From contig NZ_CP048113.1 in assembly GCF_010093065.1 (NCBI RefSeq), positions 1,550,001 through 1,614,000 on the forward strand: DNA of 64,000 nt, written 5' to 3'. Position numbers and translations under genes: made by a program. Each line of letters starts with the position of its first letter. Within the stretch, counting starts at the first letter, position 1. Source of the DNA: Chitinophaga agri (lineage in GTDB: Bacteria; Bacteroidota; Bacteroidia; Chitinophagales; Chitinophagaceae). Shown piece by piece: positions 34,714 through 43,513 of this stretch. The notes beneath the pieces were generated by a model. The model did not search any database, was not told the origin of the DNA, and worked only from the letters and a program-made list of their open reading frames with translations.

Positions 34714-35685
34714 CTAAGAACCGGTGGTCTTAAAACTTTGAAGATACTTTTTTGGCTTCTTGCCAATATGCTTTTCAAACACTTTCGTGAAATGACCAAG
34801 ATTCTCAAATCCCATTTGATAACCTGCTTCGGATACTGACAGATCGTCTTCACGCAATAGCCTTGCGGCTTCCTTCATACGTAAATTTTGATAGTAATCG
34901 TAGATACCCATGCCAAAAACCTGCGTAAAGATCTTGCGGAGTTTAAGTTCGTTCATACCGGCAATTTGCTTCAATTCCGCAATAGTACAGGGCTGGCTTA
35001 ATGACGAAACAATTTTGTCCCGAACCTGGTAAATCGCCTTGATCTCCTTTCCATTTAGTTTAATGCCAGTAGCATTCCCGCGTTTTTTCAAACTTTCAAA
35101 AAGGTAGAAAAGTAATTCCATTGCTTTCATCTTGTAATAGAAACTTTTCATAGCGCCCGGCTCCTCCTTTCTCACGATTTCATTTACCGTACGCAAGATG
35201 TCATCGGTCATCAGTTCCTCTATCCAAAAATTGTTTGCGCAATTAAAAAGGTAATCGAAGTGCTCAGCTTCCTCCTGTAAGAAGTTCCGGAGATATTCGG
35301 CACTGATACTGATAGACACATGCGATACGCACGAGTCTTTTTTAAAATGCAGGGTTTGACTAATTGTATAAGGAAAGATCCGTACATAGGGCGGCTCCAT
35401 GGGACCAGTGGGCTTTCGCTTATTGGTTTCGTTATCCGCATTAGCCTGGAAGATATTATAAAATACAATACCAATACCATCAGTTATATCAGACTGGCCG
35501 GTTACCCGTGTGAAATCATCCGTCACAATGAACGAGCCGAAGTGCATAGCCATATCGGGCAAAAAAGTGAAGCCCTTGAAGAAAATGACCTGGAAATATT
35601 GCAACACATTTTCCAAGGACAATCCCAGCTTATTCGTAAACTGCTGCATGTCACTGTTACCGTTACTACTGGTCCGAACTTTCAT
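34714..35685 (-). CDS. AraC-family transcriptional regulator
   Basis: 323 aa. The C-terminal two-helix HTH is typical: TIAELKQIAGMNELKLRKIFTQVFG and LSVSEAGYQMGFENLGHFTKVFEKHIGKKPKKY. The long N-terminus (about 200 aa) resembles the substrate domains of AraC regulators of Bacteroidota that answer to aromatic or lipid compounds. It is divergent from the FAD-monooxygenase gene, 79 bp apart, and is its likely regulator. This mirrors the first AraC/monooxygenase pair at 20-22 kb. Confidence 0.86.
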   Translation of the reverse strand: MKVRTSSNGNSDMQQFTNKLGLSLENVLQYFQVIFFKGFTFLPDMAMHFGSFIVTDDFTRVTGQSDITDGIGIVFYNIFQANADNETNKRKPTGPMEPPYVRIFPYTISQTLHFKKDSCVSHVSISISAEYLRNFLQEEAEHFDYLFNCANNFWIEELMTDDILRTVNEIVRKEEPGAMKSFYYKMKAMELLFYLFESLKKRGNATGIKLNGKEIKAIYQVRDKIVSSLSQPCTIAELKQIAGMNELKLRKIFTQVFGMGIYDYYQNLRMKEAARLLREDDLSVSEAGYQMGFENLGHFTKVFEKHIGKKPKKYLQSFKTTGS

Positions 35686-35738
35686 TTTTTCGACTAAAAA
35701 TAATAGGTTATCGAATATTTTACTTGTAAAGCTACAAC

Positions 35739-35746
35739 TAGTTTTG
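35739..35746 (+). promoter_or_regulatory. Candidate -7 promoter box for the FAD monooxygenase
   Basis: TAGTTTTG fits the Bacteroidota -7 element TAnnTTTG exactly and lies 19 bp before the start codon. No clear -33 TTTG partner was found. Confidence 0.35.
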
Positions 35747-35764
35747 CGGTAGTAAACAACATAA

Positions 35765-36889
35765 ATGATGAAAAAACAAGTTTTAATATCAGGAGCCAGC
35801 TTTGCAGGCTTAACACTGGCTTACTGGTTAAACAAGTTTGGTTTTAAGGTAACCATAGTTGAATTAGGAAAGGACCTGAGAACCGCGGGTTCACCCATCG
35901 ATGTGCGTGGTGACGCTTTAGGGATAGCCAGGGAAATGGGTATCTATAACGAGATTAAAGCCAATGAATTCGTACATACAGATGAGATTGTAGATGCCGA
36001 AGATCAAACATTGGCAAAGTTTGCCATTAACACATTACCGGAATATTTGGGTGATATCGAGATTCACCGTGGCGACCTGGTTAAGATCCTGTACGAGGCA
36101 ATCCCAAAAGATGAAGTAGCGATCATTTTTGGCAATAGTATATCTGGTATAAGGCAGCAGGAGGATCATGTGGAAGTGTCATTCGAGAAAGGCGAAAGCA
36201 AGGTGTACGATCTTGTATTTGGCGCTGATGGCACGCATTCTGCAGTCAGAAAACTCGTCTTTGGGCCAGAAGAAGGCTTTAAGAAGTTCCTGGGGGTGTA
36301 TTTTGCATTTGCAGCGGCTGATCATATTCAGACAGGCCGCCCCAAATCTACAGGTATTGTGTATCGTGAGTTGGGTAAACAGGCGGTGATCTTTCAGTTT
36401 AAAGATGCGGCGAACGCCATACTTATATTTCGCGCACCTAAACTGGATTGGAACTACCGGGATCGTGAGCAGCCCAGGCAGATTTTAAGGGATTATTTCG
36501 GCGGTAACACCCATTGGAAAATTCCGGATATTCTGGATGCCATGGTTGATGCTGATGACCTGTATTTTGATGAAGCCTGCCAGATCAAAATGCCGTCCTG
36601 GACAAAGGGGCGTATAGCGTTGATTGGCGATGCGGCCTATGCCCCGAGCTTCTTCACTGGAATGGGTACCAGCCTGGCTATGCAAGGTGCAACGCTGTTA
36701 GCTAAACTGCTTCACGAGACAGGCGATCATCAAACCGCCTTTATCAAATATAACGAAGCATTCAAACCTTTTGTAGATAGTGTTCAGGCACGTGTTGATC
36801 AATCGCTGAAAGTCCAGCTACCTGAAACCGAGGAAGAGCTAAAAGCCTCTATCAAAGCCTGGACTAGTGAGCACCAACAGGTATCCTGA
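35765..36889 (+). CDS. TetX-like FAD-dependent monooxygenase
   Basis: 374 aa. The FAD fingerprint ISGASFAGLTLAYWL is at residues 7-21, DLVFGADGTHSAVRKLVFG is the DG motif, and the second site IGDAAYAPSFFTGMGTSLAMQGATLLAKLL is near residue 288. The length and motifs are those of single-domain flavin monooxygenases related to TetX and to antibiotic- or phenol-hydroxylating enzymes. The substrate is unknown. It faces an AraC regulator. A stem-loop terminator follows. Confidence 0.86.
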   Translation: MMKKQVLISGASFAGLTLAYWLNKFGFKVTIVELGKDLRTAGSPIDVRGDALGIAREMGIYNEIKANEFVHTDEIVDAEDQTLAKFAINTLPEYLGDIEIHRGDLVKILYEAIPKDEVAIIFGNSISGIRQQEDHVEVSFEKGESKVYDLVFGADGTHSAVRKLVFGPEEGFKKFLGVYFAFAAADHIQTGRPKSTGIVYRELGKQAVIFQFKDAANAILIFRAPKLDWNYRDREQPRQILRDYFGGNTHWKIPDILDAMVDADDLYFDEACQIKMPSWTKGRIALIGDAAYAPSFFTGMGTSLAMQGATLLAKLLHETGDHQTAFIKYNEAFKPFVDSVQARVDQSLKVQLPETEEELKASIKAWTSEHQQVS

Positions 36890-36954
36890 TCAATGTAAAA
36901 AAGGTTGACAGTACAATAATATCACGTAGAATTTCTTTAACATAAGGAGAAAGC

Positions 36955-36987
36955 TGCCCGGGATAATAAAAGTTATTATTCCGGGCA
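36955..36987. terminator. 15-bp stem terminator between convergent genes
   Basis: TGCCCGGGATAATAA (36955-36969) pairs with TTATTATTCCGGGCA (36973-36987), with one G-U pair and a 3-base loop. It lies between the FAD monooxygenase and NmrA-like genes. Confidence 0.85.
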
Positions 36988-37072
36988 ATTATTGCTCAAA
37001 ACGATTTCCAGGTAATGACCCACCACCTTATAAAGCACATCCGTGTCTGGATTAAAGACCCGGACGAAACAA

Positions 37073-37939
37073 TTAACTGTATATTTTTTGCAAAAAATCT
37101 TTTAAACCGACCGGACTCCTGCCTAGCAGTTGTTTCACATCACTTTTATTGGTATCAAATTCTCCTTTAGCAATCGCTACACAGAACCTTGAGATATACG
37201 CTGCATCATCTTCAGAAACACCGGTCTGGATAAGCCATGAGATATATGAACTTACCTCTGGTTGGTGATAAGTTATTGTTTCCCCGGTGATATCTGATAG
37301 CAGGTCAGCAATATCTGCGAACGAGTAAGCGGTTTCTGCAGCGATGACATATTCTTTATGCTCATGTCCCGGAGTTGTCAGTACAACAGCTATCGCTTCA
37401 GCCATTTCTGCTATTGGCAAAAAGGGAGTTTTGCCGTCTCCGGCTGGAATGGAAATACCTTTATTTAATATATCCTTTCCAGATAACAAGGGAATCATGT
37501 CAGCATACATGGTATTATCCATTAACGTATAGGGAATAGCTGTTTTCTTTAGATAGTCAGCTGTGTATGCATGATATCGAACATCCTCACCCATTAAACT
37601 TTGCTGTAAATTTTTCATATCAAAGCTCGTATAGATAATATGCCCAACACCAGTTTCCCTGGCTGCATTGATCGCATTTTTGTGCTGCTCAAACCTTTTG
37701 TCTATATCTGATGAAGATGAGATAAGCAGCAGCTTATCGACGTCCTGGAACGCACTTTTTAAAGAACCAAAATCCTGATAGTCTCCAATTTTTATCTGAA
37801 GTCCTTTCGATCTTAATTCTGCTGCCCTGGTTTCATCTCTCACCAATGCAGTAATATCGTTTGGGGATACACCCCTGCTCAGTAACGAACTAATGGTGGC
37901 CTTACCTAAATTCCCCGTTGCGCCGGTTATCAAAATCAT
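37073..37939 (-). CDS. NmrA/QorB-like NAD(P)-binding oxidoreductase
   Basis: 288 aa from the ATG at 37939 (MILITGATGNLGKATI); the longer frame adds an implausible 15 residues. GATGNLG is the Rossmann dinucleotide site, VDKLLLISSSSDIDKRFEQHKNAINAARETGVGHIIYTS is the second block, and the body follows NmrA-type quinone oxidoreductase 2 (QorB). These reduce quinones or act as redox sensors. It is divergent from an HxlR regulator, a common arrangement for oxidative or electrophile stress genes, and is its probable target. Confidence 0.85.
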   Translation of the reverse strand: MILITGATGNLGKATISSLLSRGVSPNDITALVRDETRAAELRSKGLQIKIGDYQDFGSLKSAFQDVDKLLLISSSSDIDKRFEQHKNAINAARETGVGHIIYTSFDMKNLQQSLMGEDVRYHAYTADYLKKTAIPYTLMDNTMYADMIPLLSGKDILNKGISIPAGDGKTPFLPIAEMAEAIAVVLTTPGHEHKEYVIAAETAYSFADIADLLSDITGETITYHQPEVSSYISWLIQTGVSEDDAAYISRFCVAIAKGEFDTNKSDVKQLLGRSPVGLKDFLQKIYS

Positions 37940-38000
37940 ATTTTTTGCTTTAAGATTAGTTACTTTTGTTATGCAAAGAAACATATATTGATTTTGAAAA

Positions 38001-38039
38001 GTTACCCTTGCCTATGGTAACAGGACAAAAAGTGGTAAC
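38001..38039. promoter_or_regulatory. Possible HxlR operator
   Basis: In the divergent region, GTTACC (38001-38006) and GGTAAC (38016-38021) form an inverted repeat with 9-bp spacing, and a third GGTAAC occurs at 38034-38039. Such dyads fit dimeric winged-helix regulators. Assignment to the neighbouring HxlR protein is an inference. Confidence 0.4.
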
Positions 38040-38052
38040 CTAAAAGTGACTA

Positions 38053-38370
38053 ATGGGAAATAACTCAGACCATACTGACTGTGGTGTTACAGCAACGATA
38101 GCCCTCTTTGGAGGGCGGTGGAAGTCGACCATTTTACATGTGCTTTCCAAAAATACCAGACGTTTTGGCGAAATCCAGGTCAGGATACCTTCTATTTCAA
38201 AAAAGGTGTTAACTGAGCAGCTGAGAGAACTTGAAGCTGATGGCTTGATCAGCAGAAAAGAATACAAGGAGCTTCCTCCCCGGGTAGAGTATGCACTCAC
38301 TGATTTTGGAAAAAGCCTGTGTCCTTTATTAATTGATATTGCAGCTTGGAAAAGAAAAAGTATCAAATAA
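38053..38370 (+). CDS. HxlR-family transcriptional regulator
   Basis: 105 aa. The winged-helix pattern is complete: CGVTATIALFGGRWKSTILHVL, then RRFGEIQVRIPSISKKVLTEQLRELEADGLI, then YKELPPRVEYALTDFGKSLCPLL. Cys10 sits at the N-terminus, the place where many HxlR/QorR-type regulators sense oxidants or electrophiles. It is divergent from the NmrA-like oxidoreductase, which it most likely controls. Confidence 0.9.
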   Translation: MGNNSDHTDCGVTATIALFGGRWKSTILHVLSKNTRRFGEIQVRIPSISKKVLTEQLRELEADGLISRKEYKELPPRVEYALTDFGKSLCPLLIDIAAWKRKSIK

Positions 38371-38609
38371 GCTGATCAAGGTAAGATAAGGCTTCCACCG
38401 TTAACAAAAGACTGTTCCGAAGCAGGATCTATTGCAAAGGGAAAGCACTTGCGGATGCTTTCCGTTGCTGAAAATTACCGGCTATCATACCAATATGAAA
38501 ACCGCTGGATTGGAATTTTTGAGGAAGGCGACTCGCACCACTTCATTACCAGTCAACATCAAAGAAAACGACCATTTTATTGATAATCTTGTCTCAGATT
38601 CGGCAACAT

Positions 38610-39119
38610 ATGAACTTACGTGATGAACTATTGAAAGAGCATAGCAAAGCAAATTGCATGCGGATCGTAGCCTGGATCGGCAGTTCTGAAGAAAGGTTTG
38701 CACAGCTGGTTCAGTTATTTATCCACGGGGAATACCGCGTGGTACAAATGGCCGCATGGCCATTAAGTTATGTATTGGAGGTTCATCCGGAGCTTGCTAA
38801 AAAACACCTGCCTGTTTTACTTGATAACCTGGAGAAACCGGATCTGATATCCGCAGTAAAAAGAAATACCGTTCGTGCTTTACAGTCACTCCCCATTCCG
38901 GAGGAGTACCATGGAATAGTAATGAATCACTGTTTTAATTATATCAGTGACCCTACGGAGAAAGCAGCCGTGAAAGCGTTTTCACTTACTGTCCTCGAAA
39001 ATCTCTCAAAGATCTATCCTGACATCAAGGGAGAACTCAGGCTCATTATCGAGAGTAACATCGAAAATGAGACGCCCGCATTTATCTCGAGGGCAAAGAA
39101 GATCCTCATGCGGATGTAG
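38610..39119 (+). CDS. Cytoplasmic helical-repeat protein, 169 aa (HEAT-like)
   Basis: From the ATG at 38610 (MNLRDELLKEHSKANC) the frame is entirely alpha-helical with HEAT-like units: QLVQLFIHGEYRVVQMAAWPLSYV, LVDNLEKPD-type turns and ALQSLPIPEEYHGIVMNHCF. The longer frame starting with TTG at 38580 is unlikely. No catalytic motif is seen; scaffold or binding role inferred. A 42-codon frame (38455-38583) lies just upstream and is of doubtful coding value. Confidence 0.6.
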   Translation: MNLRDELLKEHSKANCMRIVAWIGSSEERFAQLVQLFIHGEYRVVQMAAWPLSYVLEVHPELAKKHLPVLLDNLEKPDLISAVKRNTVRALQSLPIPEEYHGIVMNHCFNYISDPTEKAAVKAFSLTVLENLSKIYPDIKGELRLIIESNIENETPAFISRAKKILMRM

Positions 39120-39407
39120 TGCACTTCAAATACTCCGGCCTTCCCGCTTTAGTGCCCGGTAGCAACGCAGATTCACGCGAATTATCCCTGATTTTCAATA
39201 ATTGAAAGCCGTTTTATCATATTCCACGTGCCGTATGTTGTCATTCCGGTATGACGATGTAGATGTAAATCCATGATTTATTTTTTGATAATCTTTTTTA
39301 TCTGTAAATTACTATTAGACCCTATTGATGATATATGACTAGTTAGCCTGATTGTTATCCTTCCACCCTCACCTATTGTTTCACGAATAACTACTTTAAT
39401 AAAAACT

Positions 39408-40316
39408 ATGACCAACGTAAATGAAAATGTCAGTTTTAATACAAAAGCGGGCATGTATCTTAACAACCTTACAGGAAATGCCGGCAATTATTCCTTCTCG
39501 ACAACTTGTCTAGAGGGATTGTCAGATATCGCAGTGAATGCCTACGAATACGACAAGCAGAAATGTACTACCAAAGACAAAGGCGAATGTTTCTTTAAAC
39601 AGTCAAAGGGTACTGTCACATTTGGCGGCAACATGATTCACTTTGAATTAGGTACAGGTCATTACAAAACCCGTATCACTGAGGTTTCCAATACACCTGC
39701 GTTCACAGCATTTCTTGCTGCGAACCAGTTTGCAGCCGATGTCAGCTTCGACTTTTTTGTTTATTCAGGGCCGGCGATCTGCCAGATGTTGCTCAATTCG
39801 GTATTTACCGCTAATGCGGGAGCAATCGCCTCTGCTTTACTGGCACAAAGCTTGAAATGGAAGGCTCTCACGGTACAGTTAACGGCATGCAGAGGGCTTG
39901 ATTCTATTTATGCCAGTTATGCTGCGGTGGCGCCATTGGGGGACGGTAATTATCGTCTCGTGGCTATCTTAAACTCAGCATCTGTTGATCTGGAGGGCAA
40001 AGCAAGTTTTGGATCAGTAGTGCCACTTACGGAGGCGTATCTGAAAACTTCCAAACTGAGTATCCTGATAGATGCTATGGTGACGTTTAAAGACGGCTCA
40101 CTCGAATCTGCGGTTATAACTAATCTTAAATTCTCGCTGAGTGATCTAAGTATAGGCGGTCCCATATTTGCGATAAACCCAATCATCTGGGTCATCGTCC
40201 AGGCGGCCGCGGAAAGTACACGCGTAGTGGAAGGCCTGCTCAATGATAATTATAATAAGAAGATAATCGCCTCCATCAATAAAGATATTAAATCTTTCCT
40301 CTCTGAAATCCTATAA
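39408..40316 (+). CDS. Unknown protein, 302 aa, in operon with a PI-PLC-like enzyme
   Basis: No family recognised. There is no signal peptide. The protein is beta-rich with Ser/Thr/Asn and small residues (GTVTFGGNMIHFELGTGHYKTRI, YRLVAILNSASVDLEGKASFGSVV), has a hydrophobic stretch at about 110-150 (YSGPAICQMLLNSVFTANAGAIASALL) and ends with an amphipathic helix. Such a layout can occur in membrane-inserting or lipid-binding proteins, but that is a guess. Its stop and the start of the PI-PLC-like gene are only 2 bp apart, so the two proteins probably act together. Confidence 0.65.
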   Translation: MTNVNENVSFNTKAGMYLNNLTGNAGNYSFSTTCLEGLSDIAVNAYEYDKQKCTTKDKGECFFKQSKGTVTFGGNMIHFELGTGHYKTRITEVSNTPAFTAFLAANQFAADVSFDFFVYSGPAICQMLLNSVFTANAGAIASALLAQSLKWKALTVQLTACRGLDSIYASYAAVAPLGDGNYRLVAILNSASVDLEGKASFGSVVPLTEAYLKTSKLSILIDAMVTFKDGSLESAVITNLKFSLSDLSIGGPIFAINPIIWVIVQAAAESTRVVEGLLNDNYNKKIIASINKDIKSFLSEIL

Positions 40317-40318
40317 CA

Positions 40319-41434
40319 ATGGCCAACAACTTAAGTTCATGGATGAGCAATCCTATCATCCAGCGTAAAAAACTCAGTCAGATCGTCATACCCGGCACCC
40401 ATGACAGCGGCACCTATGGTCTCACCGATTCTCTTTCCACTGTCTCTTATTCAAATATCGCCTTTTTGTGGCAGCTCAGTAAGCAGTCTGCTCCCGCCAA
40501 TGGTTCATTCCCATGGACCGGCAGTGGGACAAAAGAAGCCCCCACCTATTATGTCGGCCCCGAGATGTACGATTATATCATTAATGTGGTAAAACAAATG
40601 TCACAATCCCAGGATAGTTCCGATTCCATCTATGCACAGTTAAATAACGGAATTCGCTTTTTTGACCTGCGTTTGTATTACGATGAAACAACTACCCCCA
40701 ATGACTATTATCTTCAGCATGGTCTGCGTGGTCCATCGTTAACAACTGTATTGGATGACATCCATCAATTCATCAGCGAAGGACAGCAGGAGAAGCCCGT
40801 ACGGCAGGAGTTGATCTTCCTGCAGATTTCGCATACCAATTTTAGTGATGATGCTGCTCGCAGAACCCAGGAAGTGGTTAAGAAGTTCGTTAGTATATTG
40901 AACCAGAAGGAGGAAAATAATATATATACGGTTCATGCTCCACATAATCTTAATACTTTCTTTACCGATAAATCACTATCGGAAATCACGGGCTGGGGAA
41001 CCAAGGTGATTATATTAAATGCAGATCATGACAAGTACAGTTATAATGATCCTCTGGTGTTCGATGGTAACTTCCACGCCACGGATTCATCTACTGGCGT
41101 TGATACCGTGGCTGATCTATGGGTCAGGGAGCAAGAGGCCCTGAACAATCTCTCATGCAGTCAGAAGAGTCCATGGGGTATAAGCTGGGTAATGACGCCA
41201 CATGCATCGGACCTCATCAGTTATGTTATGAAAACACTGATGGTCAAATCCGTAGAGCCCCCGCCACTGGCAGCGATGGCGCTGGCCGCCAATCCTTCTC
41301 TGCCCGCCTTTATTCAGTACGCAGCTAAACCGAATTCCTTCAATCTGATTACATGCGACTGGTACCGGCTGCCTGGTACACCCAATGGCACGGCATCTGT
41401 GGTGGAGATAGCGATGGCTTTAAGCGCCATGTGA
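40319..41434 (+). CDS. PI-PLC X-domain-like phosphodiesterase
   Basis: 371 aa, no signal peptide seen. The N-terminus has the PLC-X signature IVIPGTHDSGTYGL with the first catalytic His28, then GIRFFDLRLYY (Asp116 and Arg118) and YLQHGLRGPS with the second catalytic His134. These match bacterial phosphatidylinositol-specific phospholipases C and related glycerophospho- or sphingolipid-cutting enzymes. A canonical export route is not visible, so secretion by a non-standard route or intracellular action are both possible. It is cotranscribed with the unknown protein before it. Confidence 0.8.
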   Translation: MANNLSSWMSNPIIQRKKLSQIVIPGTHDSGTYGLTDSLSTVSYSNIAFLWQLSKQSAPANGSFPWTGSGTKEAPTYYVGPEMYDYIINVVKQMSQSQDSSDSIYAQLNNGIRFFDLRLYYDETTTPNDYYLQHGLRGPSLTTVLDDIHQFISEGQQEKPVRQELIFLQISHTNFSDDAARRTQEVVKKFVSILNQKEENNIYTVHAPHNLNTFFTDKSLSEITGWGTKVIILNADHDKYSYNDPLVFDGNFHATDSSTGVDTVADLWVREQEALNNLSCSQKSPWGISWVMTPHASDLISYVMKTLMVKSVEPPPLAAMALAANPSLPAFIQYAAKPNSFNLITCDWYRLPGTPNGTASVVEIAMALSAM

Positions 41435-41563
41435 AAGCACGGGAGTAGAAAACTATTTACACCTGGTACGTGAACCTGTTTTAGCTGCATGCAAGAGACA
41501 TTGTACAACAGCGGAGTTTACCAGGACGATCTACTTTGGCTTTTTCGCATTTAGCATGGGCAA

Positions 41564-41582
41564 ATACCCTATATTAGGGTAT
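41564..41582. promoter_or_regulatory. Palindrome before the exported pair
   Basis: ATACCCTA (41564-41571) and TAGGGTAT (41575-41582) form a perfect inverted repeat 11 bp upstream of the start codon at 41593. It could be an operator or a leader hairpin. Confidence 0.35.
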
Positions 41583-41592
41583 AATACCACCT

Positions 41593-42657
41593 ATGATAAA
41601 AAGCTTGTACCTTCTTGCGGCGCTGCTGCTGTCTATGATAGCCGATATTTCGGCTCAATCTCACGTTGCTAAGACGGGGTCCTTTTGCAGATATGCCAAA
41701 AACAGCCTGCGGAATAAAAATGTGTATGCAGAAGGTCATACACAATGTCCTGCGTGTGATGCAGAGGATGCAAAAGAAGCTGCTGCCCGAAAGGCGGAAG
41801 ACAAGCGCCGCGCGGACGTGAAGGCTGCTGAACACGCCGCGATGGCCCTGGCGGAAAAACAGGCGCAGGAAACAGCACTTAAAAACAAAAGGGCTGCGGA
41901 TAAGGGCGTTACGGAACTCGCGGTAACAATGCCCGCCAATAAAGCAAATACGGTAACTCCCACAAAGAAGGCAGCCGTTACAACGAACGGAATGGTTACA
42001 GGTTGCCTGTATGACGACGCCGAAACAGACAATCATTTAGTGTCTTCTATGATTTTTGACATTAACCAGGGTGAGCGCAATAACAGGGTTTATAAATTGT
42101 ACACCGACATTAATTACTTCGTGCTTAACAACAAGAAAATCCTGGACAATGATGCGTTCAAAGCTTGCATTGGTGCAAGAAGACCTGGTCTGGATCCGGA
42201 AAACCGTGACAAATTTCCACCAGGTATCGGCATCGCCGTATTAAACGAAACAGTAGACAATCATGTAATTTCCGATCTGGTAGACGCTACCGGAAAGCGG
42301 TTACTGAATGATAACAATATCTCCACGATCGTTCACTTTTCCGGGGACTATTTTATATTGCTGGAAGGAAAGTATTTTGGACGTGGTCCGGCCCCCCATG
42401 CTTCTTATGACTTTCCTAACGGTGCAATATATAATTACAAAACCAAACGGCGGTATGAACTGCAGCCGTTTAAGCCGGCTAATCGAAGGCATGTTCAGGT
42501 AGGCTGGGTGGTGAATGGCACTTATATGGATAAAAAGAAGCTCCGCGATAAATCTACTTATGATGCTTTTTTTGAAGTGATTACCGGCTATGATGTCAGT
42601 ATGATATACTACATTACCAAAGAGGGCAAACTGGAAGCCGATGAAATTAGTAAGTAA
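41593..42657 (+). CDS. Exported protein with charged coiled-coil and unknown C-terminal domain
   Basis: 354 aa, signal peptide about 1-22 (ending ADISAQ). Residues 40-105 are a helical Ala/Lys/Glu-rich coiled coil (DAKEAAARKAEDKRRADVK...). Residues 130-354 are a beta-rich domain with YDDAETDNHLVSSM, YKLYTDINYF and VGWVVNGTYMDKKKL. No family recognised. Two early Cys (QCPAC) might bind a metal or form a disulfide. The next gene overlaps by 17 bp, so the two form one operon. Confidence 0.55.
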   Translation: MIKSLYLLAALLLSMIADISAQSHVAKTGSFCRYAKNSLRNKNVYAEGHTQCPACDAEDAKEAAARKAEDKRRADVKAAEHAAMALAEKQAQETALKNKRAADKGVTELAVTMPANKANTVTPTKKAAVTTNGMVTGCLYDDAETDNHLVSSMIFDINQGERNNRVYKLYTDINYFVLNNKKILDNDAFKACIGARRPGLDPENRDKFPPGIGIAVLNETVDNHVISDLVDATGKRLLNDNNISTIVHFSGDYFILLEGKYFGRGPAPHASYDFPNGAIYNYKTKRRYELQPFKPANRRHVQVGWVVNGTYMDKKKLRDKSTYDAFFEVITGYDVSMIYYITKEGKLEADEISK

Positions 42658-43309
42658 ACTAAAAAGTGATACCTTGAAATATCTTCTCGTTCCGATAATA
42701 CTGTTCATTAATATCTTTTCTGTAAAAGCGCAAAAGTTAGCTTACGAGCGTGCGGATCACTATACAAAAGCGCTAAGCAGCTACCAGATGGATGGCAATA
42801 ATATCTCCTATACTATTCACGGTTCAAAATATGAATTCAGTTATCCTGAAACCAGTTTCAAGATAGCTTTTTATAACCAACTGGCTACTCATGCCGTATA
42901 CGCTAAATACGGAGGGAAGGAGGTACTCTTCCTGACGGATAGCATCAACATGGCAAAAGTGAAAGGTGTGACCCGGCACGGAATGAGCGATGAGGTAATT
43001 ATCGTCAGGATACATTTAGCAAAAGGTGCATCGCCAATTATCCGTGATATCGAAGACGGAAAAGTAGTGTCAAGTATAAAAACAGAACACGTCGACGTTT
43101 ACTTTAAAAACGGCCCCACGCTGGATGGGTTTATCAGCACCCTTTATCGGCTGTGTTTTGAAATGCAGGTTGCGCAAGGCATGATTACACAGGCGGAGGT
43201 GGATGCACAAAACCACGACCGGGGTATGACGCCGGAAAAGTTCATGAAGAAATATCCGAATTCTATTTTTAACATGGAGGCGGAACAGCGCCAGCCTGTG
43301 GCACAATAG
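42641..43309 (+). CDS. Exported protein, 222 aa, unrecognised
   Basis: Signal peptide at about 10-30 (LLVPIILFINIFSVKAQ). The mature part is a mixed fold with a charged C-terminus (TPEKFMKKYPNSIFNMEAEQRQPVAQ) and no known motifs. It overlaps the preceding gene by 17 bp, giving strong translational coupling. The pair may form an exported complex; nothing else in the window resembles it. Confidence 0.55.
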   Translation: MKLVSKLKSDTLKYLLVPIILFINIFSVKAQKLAYERADHYTKALSSYQMDGNNISYTIHGSKYEFSYPETSFKIAFYNQLATHAVYAKYGGKEVLFLTDSINMAKVKGVTRHGMSDEVIIVRIHLAKGASPIIRDIEDGKVVSSIKTEHVDVYFKNGPTLDGFISTLYRLCFEMQVAQGMITQAEVDAQNHDRGMTPEKFMKKYPNSIFNMEAEQRQPVAQ

Positions 43310-43513
43310 TCCTGGTTCCATCAAGTTGATGTTCACAAAAAAGATGTTTCTAAAATATAGAGAAGGTAACACCTTCCACGCTGCAAATGGTCAGAAAACA
43401 GCTTATGCATATTCAAATTGAGAAACAAAGAGGTTTATACAGCTGGAGGTATGTGCTGGCAAATGACTCCCACTCCTATGCACAGTTACCGCAGGAGTGT
43501 TATATGGCGTGAG

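Noticed and set aside
38432..38623. 63-aa plus-strand ORF before the HEAT-like gene
   Set aside because: Overlaps the helical-repeat gene start and has no family-like motif; no ribosome site is evident.
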